Origin: Corynebacterium faecale
GTDB taxonomy: Bacteria > Actinomycetota > Actinomycetes > Mycobacteriales > Mycobacteriaceae
Direction: 5' to 3'
Assembly: GCF_030408735.1 (NCBI RefSeq)
Contig: NZ_CP047204.1
Coordinates: forward strand, 868,001-932,000
Length of the DNA stretch: 64,000 nt
The notes under the pieces were generated by a model that saw only the letters and a program-made list of their open reading frames with translations, did no database searches and was not told where the DNA came from. The position numbers and the translations under genes are program-made. Below, piece by piece: positions 61,499 through 64,000 of the stretch (the stretch's first letter is position 1; every line of letters starts with the position of its first letter).

Positions 61499-62488
61499 AT
61501 GAATCAAGCCTGCCTGTTGTGGTGCCATTCGGGCGCTAGTGAAGTCTATATCGGTGAGCGGTCTTTCACCCTCGTTGCCGGGGATCTGCTTTTCGCACCG
61601 GAGGGTGCGGTCTGGAATCCTTCCGGTGCCGGTGTGATTCTGGATCTCAGTTTCCGGGCAGTGTCCATCACGGGTCCGGCGCGTCGCATCCATGTGGGGC
61701 AGGCATGGGCGGAGCATATGGTCTACGAGTATTCACGCTCGCTGTTCGGGGAGCGGGAGATGCGGGGGGACGTCGCAAAGCTCTTTGAAGACCGCGTGCC
61801 CACGCCGCCGCTGCCGGCACCGAAACACGCGCGCGCCGTTGCACAGACCCTGGCCGCGAACCCGGCCGATCAGACCAGCCTGGAGGAGTTTGCCGCGCTG
61901 CGAGGTGTGGCTGCGCGCACGCTGCAGCGGCAGTTCCTCAAGTCCACCGGCTATTCCTTCAGCGAGTGGCGCGCGGCGCAACGTGTGAGCGTCGCCGCGA
62001 GTCTGTTGGCGCATGATTTCAGCATTGCGGTGGTGGCGAACCTGGTCGGCTTTGCTGCCACCAGCAGCCTGACGCGCGCTTTTCGACGCCACACCAACGC
62101 CACCCCCTCCTCCTTCACCACCAGTTCGATCGGCATGGGCAGCGCCGGACTTCCACCTGCCATCCCCGCGCGAACCACCTTCGCGGAGGCTCAACGGGAT
62201 CAGCAGTTGTGGATCTACAGCGGAACCGCCACGGTGACCACCCCCGGCTATTGCCGATTCCTCGCACAGGGGGACATGGCGACCATCCCCGCCGGCACCC
62301 ACACCCGCATAGATGTGGCTGCCGGATCCATCGCGATTCCCGTACCTGTGGGGGTGGGGGAGCAGGGTATGAGCTTGCGTGACATCGTGTGTGATGCGCC
62401 AGTGGCTGGGCTGACAATCCTGGAGCAGGGCAGGTGGTCAAGCCTCAGTGAGGAGCTCCTCAACACACCCATTCCGGTGGTCTTATAG
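61499..62488 (+). CDS. ripA: AraC-type repressor of iron proteins, RipA
   Basis: Represses genes for iron-rich proteins (aconitase, succinate dehydrogenase and others) when iron is scarce; itself controlled by DtxR. The 329-residue protein has an N-terminal sensing part, then the AraC double HTH at residues ~115-215: [43 protein letters not shown] and [33 protein letters not shown], and a C-terminal cupin-like tail ([23 protein letters not shown]). I chose the ATG at 61499 with GGAG six bases upstream; a GTG at 61475 lies eight codons earlier. The DtxR box upstream and family match make the symbol secure. Confidence 0.9.
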   Translation: MNQACLLWCHSGASEVYIGERSFTLVAGDLLFAPEGAVWNPSGAGVILDLSFRAVSITGPARRIHVGQAWAEHMVYEYSRSLFGEREMRGDVAKLFEDRVPTPPLPAPKHARAVAQTLAANPADQTSLEEFAALRGVAARTLQRQFLKSTGYSFSEWRAAQRVSVAASLLAHDFSIAVVANLVGFAATSSLTRAFRRHTNATPSSFTTSSIGMGSAGLPPAIPARTTFAEAQRDQQLWIYSGTATVTTPGYCRFLAQGDMATIPAGTHTRIDVAAGSIAIPVPVGVGEQGMSLRDIVCDAPVAGLTILEQGRWSSLSEELLNTPIPVVL

Positions 62489-62573
62489 ATTCGGGGGTAC
62501 TGGGAACAAAACCCGATCAACGCTCGTTGGTAGTGCAGTAGTGCAAAATCTAACGAAAGGATCGGGGACTCTT

Positions 62574-63389
62574 TTGCGTAGCAGTAATCCCGTTTTCAGT
62601 TCACTGACGGACACCCAACGGAACCACGGACAGAACCCTTACGGCGGTTACGATCAGTTCGGGGGCCAGTACCAGACTCAGGCTCCTGTTAAATCTGAAC
62701 GTTCGATGACCGTGGATGATGTGATTACCAAGACCGGGATCACACTCGCAGTTATCGTTGCCTTCGCACTTCTCAACTTCGGCATCATGCTCTTCGTGAG
62801 CCCTGGCCTGTCGATGATCCTCACCATCGTCGGTGCCATCGGTGGTTTCATCACCGTGTTGGTGGCCACCTTCGGCAAAAAATACGGCTCTGCAGCGGTT
62901 ACCCTGATCTACGCGGCTTTCGAAGGTCTTTTCGTCGGCGGTATCTCCCTGCTGTTCTCCGGGTTCCTCGTGGGTCAGGCAGGGGCCGGCGCACTGATCG
63001 GTCAGGCGGTCCTGGGCACCATGGGTGTGTTCCTGGGCATGTTGTTTGTTTATAAGACCGGCGCCATCAAGGTCACTCCCAAGTTCAACCGCATCATCAC
63101 CTCCATGATGATCGGTGTCCTGGTGCTGGTGCTGGGCAACCTGCTCATGGCCCTGCTCGGTTTTGGTAACCCACTGCGTGACGGCGGCATGCTGGCCATC
63201 GTCTTCTCCCTGGTCTGCATCGGGCTGGCAGCGTTCAGCTTCCTCACCGATTTTGATGCAGCTGACCGCATGGTCCGCGAAGGTGTCCCGGCACGGATGG
63301 CCTGGGGTGTTGCCCTTGGCCTGGCCGTCACCCTGGTCTGGCTCTACACTGAGATCCTCCGCCTGCTCAGCTACTTCCGAGGCGACTAA
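62574..63389 (+). CDS. Bax inhibitor-1/YccA family membrane protein
   Basis: About 271 residues with seven TMs. A Gln/Gly/Tyr-rich N-terminus (NPYGGYDQFGGQY) precedes the core; YAAFEGLFVGGISLLF and ALTLVWLYTEILRLLSYFRGD-like end (here LGLAVTLVWLYTEILRLLSYF) carry the YEG/Glu and Asp residues of the BI-1/YccA family, which may form pH-sensitive calcium leak channels. I chose the TTG at 62574, with GGGG about six bases upstream; the reading frame is open back to 62448, inside ripA, so the start is uncertain. Family function in bacteria is unclear. Confidence 0.8.
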   Translation: MRSSNPVFSSLTDTQRNHGQNPYGGYDQFGGQYQTQAPVKSERSMTVDDVITKTGITLAVIVAFALLNFGIMLFVSPGLSMILTIVGAIGGFITVLVATFGKKYGSAAVTLIYAAFEGLFVGGISLLFSGFLVGQAGAGALIGQAVLGTMGVFLGMLFVYKTGAIKVTPKFNRIITSMMIGVLVLVLGNLLMALLGFGNPLRDGGMLAIVFSLVCIGLAAFSFLTDFDAADRMVREGVPARMAWGVALGLAVTLVWLYTEILRLLSYFRGD

Positions 63390-63415
63390 TCCGGTGTGAA
63401 AATCGCAGAGCACGC

Positions 63416-63472
63416 ATAAAGCTCACGGCCCGCATCACCTCGTGGAGAGGATGCGGGCCGTGAGCTTTATGT
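63416..63472. terminator. Bidirectional terminator between BI-1 gene and lipoprotein gene
   Basis: Perfect 22-base arms (63416-63437, 63451-63472). The arms end in ATAAA/TTTAT, giving some U-rich character in both directions. Confidence 0.85.
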
Positions 63473-63494
63473 ATGTGTAAAACCCGATGGGTTA

Positions 63495-63968
63495 CTACAG
63501 GGCGATTACCTGGCCATCGACCTCAACCTGGGAGAACACCAGGCCCTGGGAGGTCTCGGTGGGGAAGGTCAGTTCGACCTCGACGCCCTCGGTGATTTCC
63601 TGGGTACCTTCAGCGGTGAAGATGATGCGGGAGGCGGTGCCGGTTGCGGCATCCTCATCCCAGGCATCCCACTCAATGTCGGTGAGCTGATCGCTGTTGT
63701 CAGCGCAGTTCAGGGAGATGATCTGTGGCTCCTGTGCAGGGGCAGCCACACAGTCGATATAACCGGGGAGAGCCTCGGCTGCCACGGCGGTGGTGGTGGC
63801 GGTGGTTGTGGACGCAGCGGTGGTGGTGGCGCTCGTCGGAGCAGCAACACCGGTGGCGGTATCAACCTTGAGGTCAGAATCGACCTCGGATGGGGAACAC
63901 GCGGTAAGGGCAAGTGCAGCCACAGCGGTGGTGCCGGTGATCAGGAGCTTATGTGAAAGGGAGGTCAT
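63495..63968 (-). CDS. Thr-rich lipoprotein of unknown function
   Basis: A 157-residue lipoprotein. Signal peptide with lipobox ALTACSP (Cys near residue 24), then a linker with TTTAASTTTATTTAVA, probably spanning the wall and possibly glycosylated, and a ~90-residue folded part with two Cys (YIDCVAAP, SLNCADN) likely disulfide-bonded, with DIEWDAWDEDAATGTASRI and VELTFPTE. No family recognised. The ATG at 63968 has AAGGA 13 bases upstream; a TTG three codons earlier is closer to it. Convergent with the BI-1 gene. Confidence 0.75.
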   Translation of the reverse strand: MTSLSHKLLITGTTAVAALALTACSPSEVDSDLKVDTATGVAAPTSATTTAASTTTATTTAVAAEALPGYIDCVAAPAQEPQIISLNCADNSDQLTDIEWDAWDEDAATGTASRIIFTAEGTQEITEGVEVELTFPTETSQGLVFSQVEVDGQVIAL

Positions 63969-64000
63969 GAAGATCAAAATCCTTAGTTCTTGTCGCGGAG

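Overview
The window reads as a chromosomal segment of a high-G+C Corynebacterium from the C. glutamicum / C. efficiens group. This rests on content and order: a mycolyltransferase, the PorB/PorC channel cluster followed by lpqU and eno, the 480-residue GapX, lysI, ppx and ripA behind a DtxR box, plus many genes without a Shine-Dalgarno and with a -10 box just before the start codon. The species cannot be fixed from sequence reading alone.

Layout. 1-12.5 kb: end of an ABM-type monooxygenase, PPK2 polyphosphate kinase, a HAD phosphatase, an enoyl-CoA hydratase/HIBCH-like protein, a membrane protein, a tandemly duplicated hypothetical protein, the secreted mycolyltransferase cmt3, an MmpL exporter with its TetR regulator and a distant palindromic operator, an RraA-like protein, a LysE-like membrane protein and a DUF2199 protein; then prfC. 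14.2-22.6 kb: a self-contained catabolic island of seven genes (MmgE/PrpD, CitE-like lyase, acyl-CoA dehydrogenase, MaoC hydratase, FadR-type GntR regulator, DASS dicarboxylate transporter, class III CoA-transferase). The CoA-transferase, hydratase and lyase together match the itaconate -> itaconyl-CoA -> citramalyl-CoA -> pyruvate + acetyl-CoA route, and the companion dehydrogenase and MmgE/PrpD genes resemble the Pseudomonas aeruginosa itaconate cluster. A palindrome CAATATATTG, or a one-mismatch copy, lies at all four promoter regions of the island and is the probable operator of the GntR protein. This is the most interesting system here.

22.7-31 kb is housekeeping: two peptidyl-tRNA hydrolases, a nitronate monooxygenase, gapX, twin small four-cysteine proteins, rplY, an AlkD-like protein, prsA and glmU. 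31-40.2 kb: an MFS exporter, a Tat-exported multicopper oxidase, an ABC-2 exporter directly followed by a two-component system, a Trp-Pro repeat membrane protein and a YihY protein. An intact IS982-type insertion sequence with 23-bp perfect inverted repeats sits at 40.26-41.28 kb.

41.3-54 kb: a SWIM zinc-finger protein, gamma-glutamyltransferase, a thioredoxin-like lipoprotein, tRNA-Gln, a TetR regulator overlapping mfd, a NucS/DUF91-like nuclease with a PUA/EVE-like C-terminal region, an apparently frameshifted gene, and lysI. 54-64 kb: a MT0933-type small protein, MazG, three PorB/PorC-family genes, lpqU, eno, divIC-like, a DUF501 protein, ppx, a tRNA with a UAA anticodon but a short class I fold, ripA, a Bax-inhibitor-1 family membrane protein and a lipoprotein.
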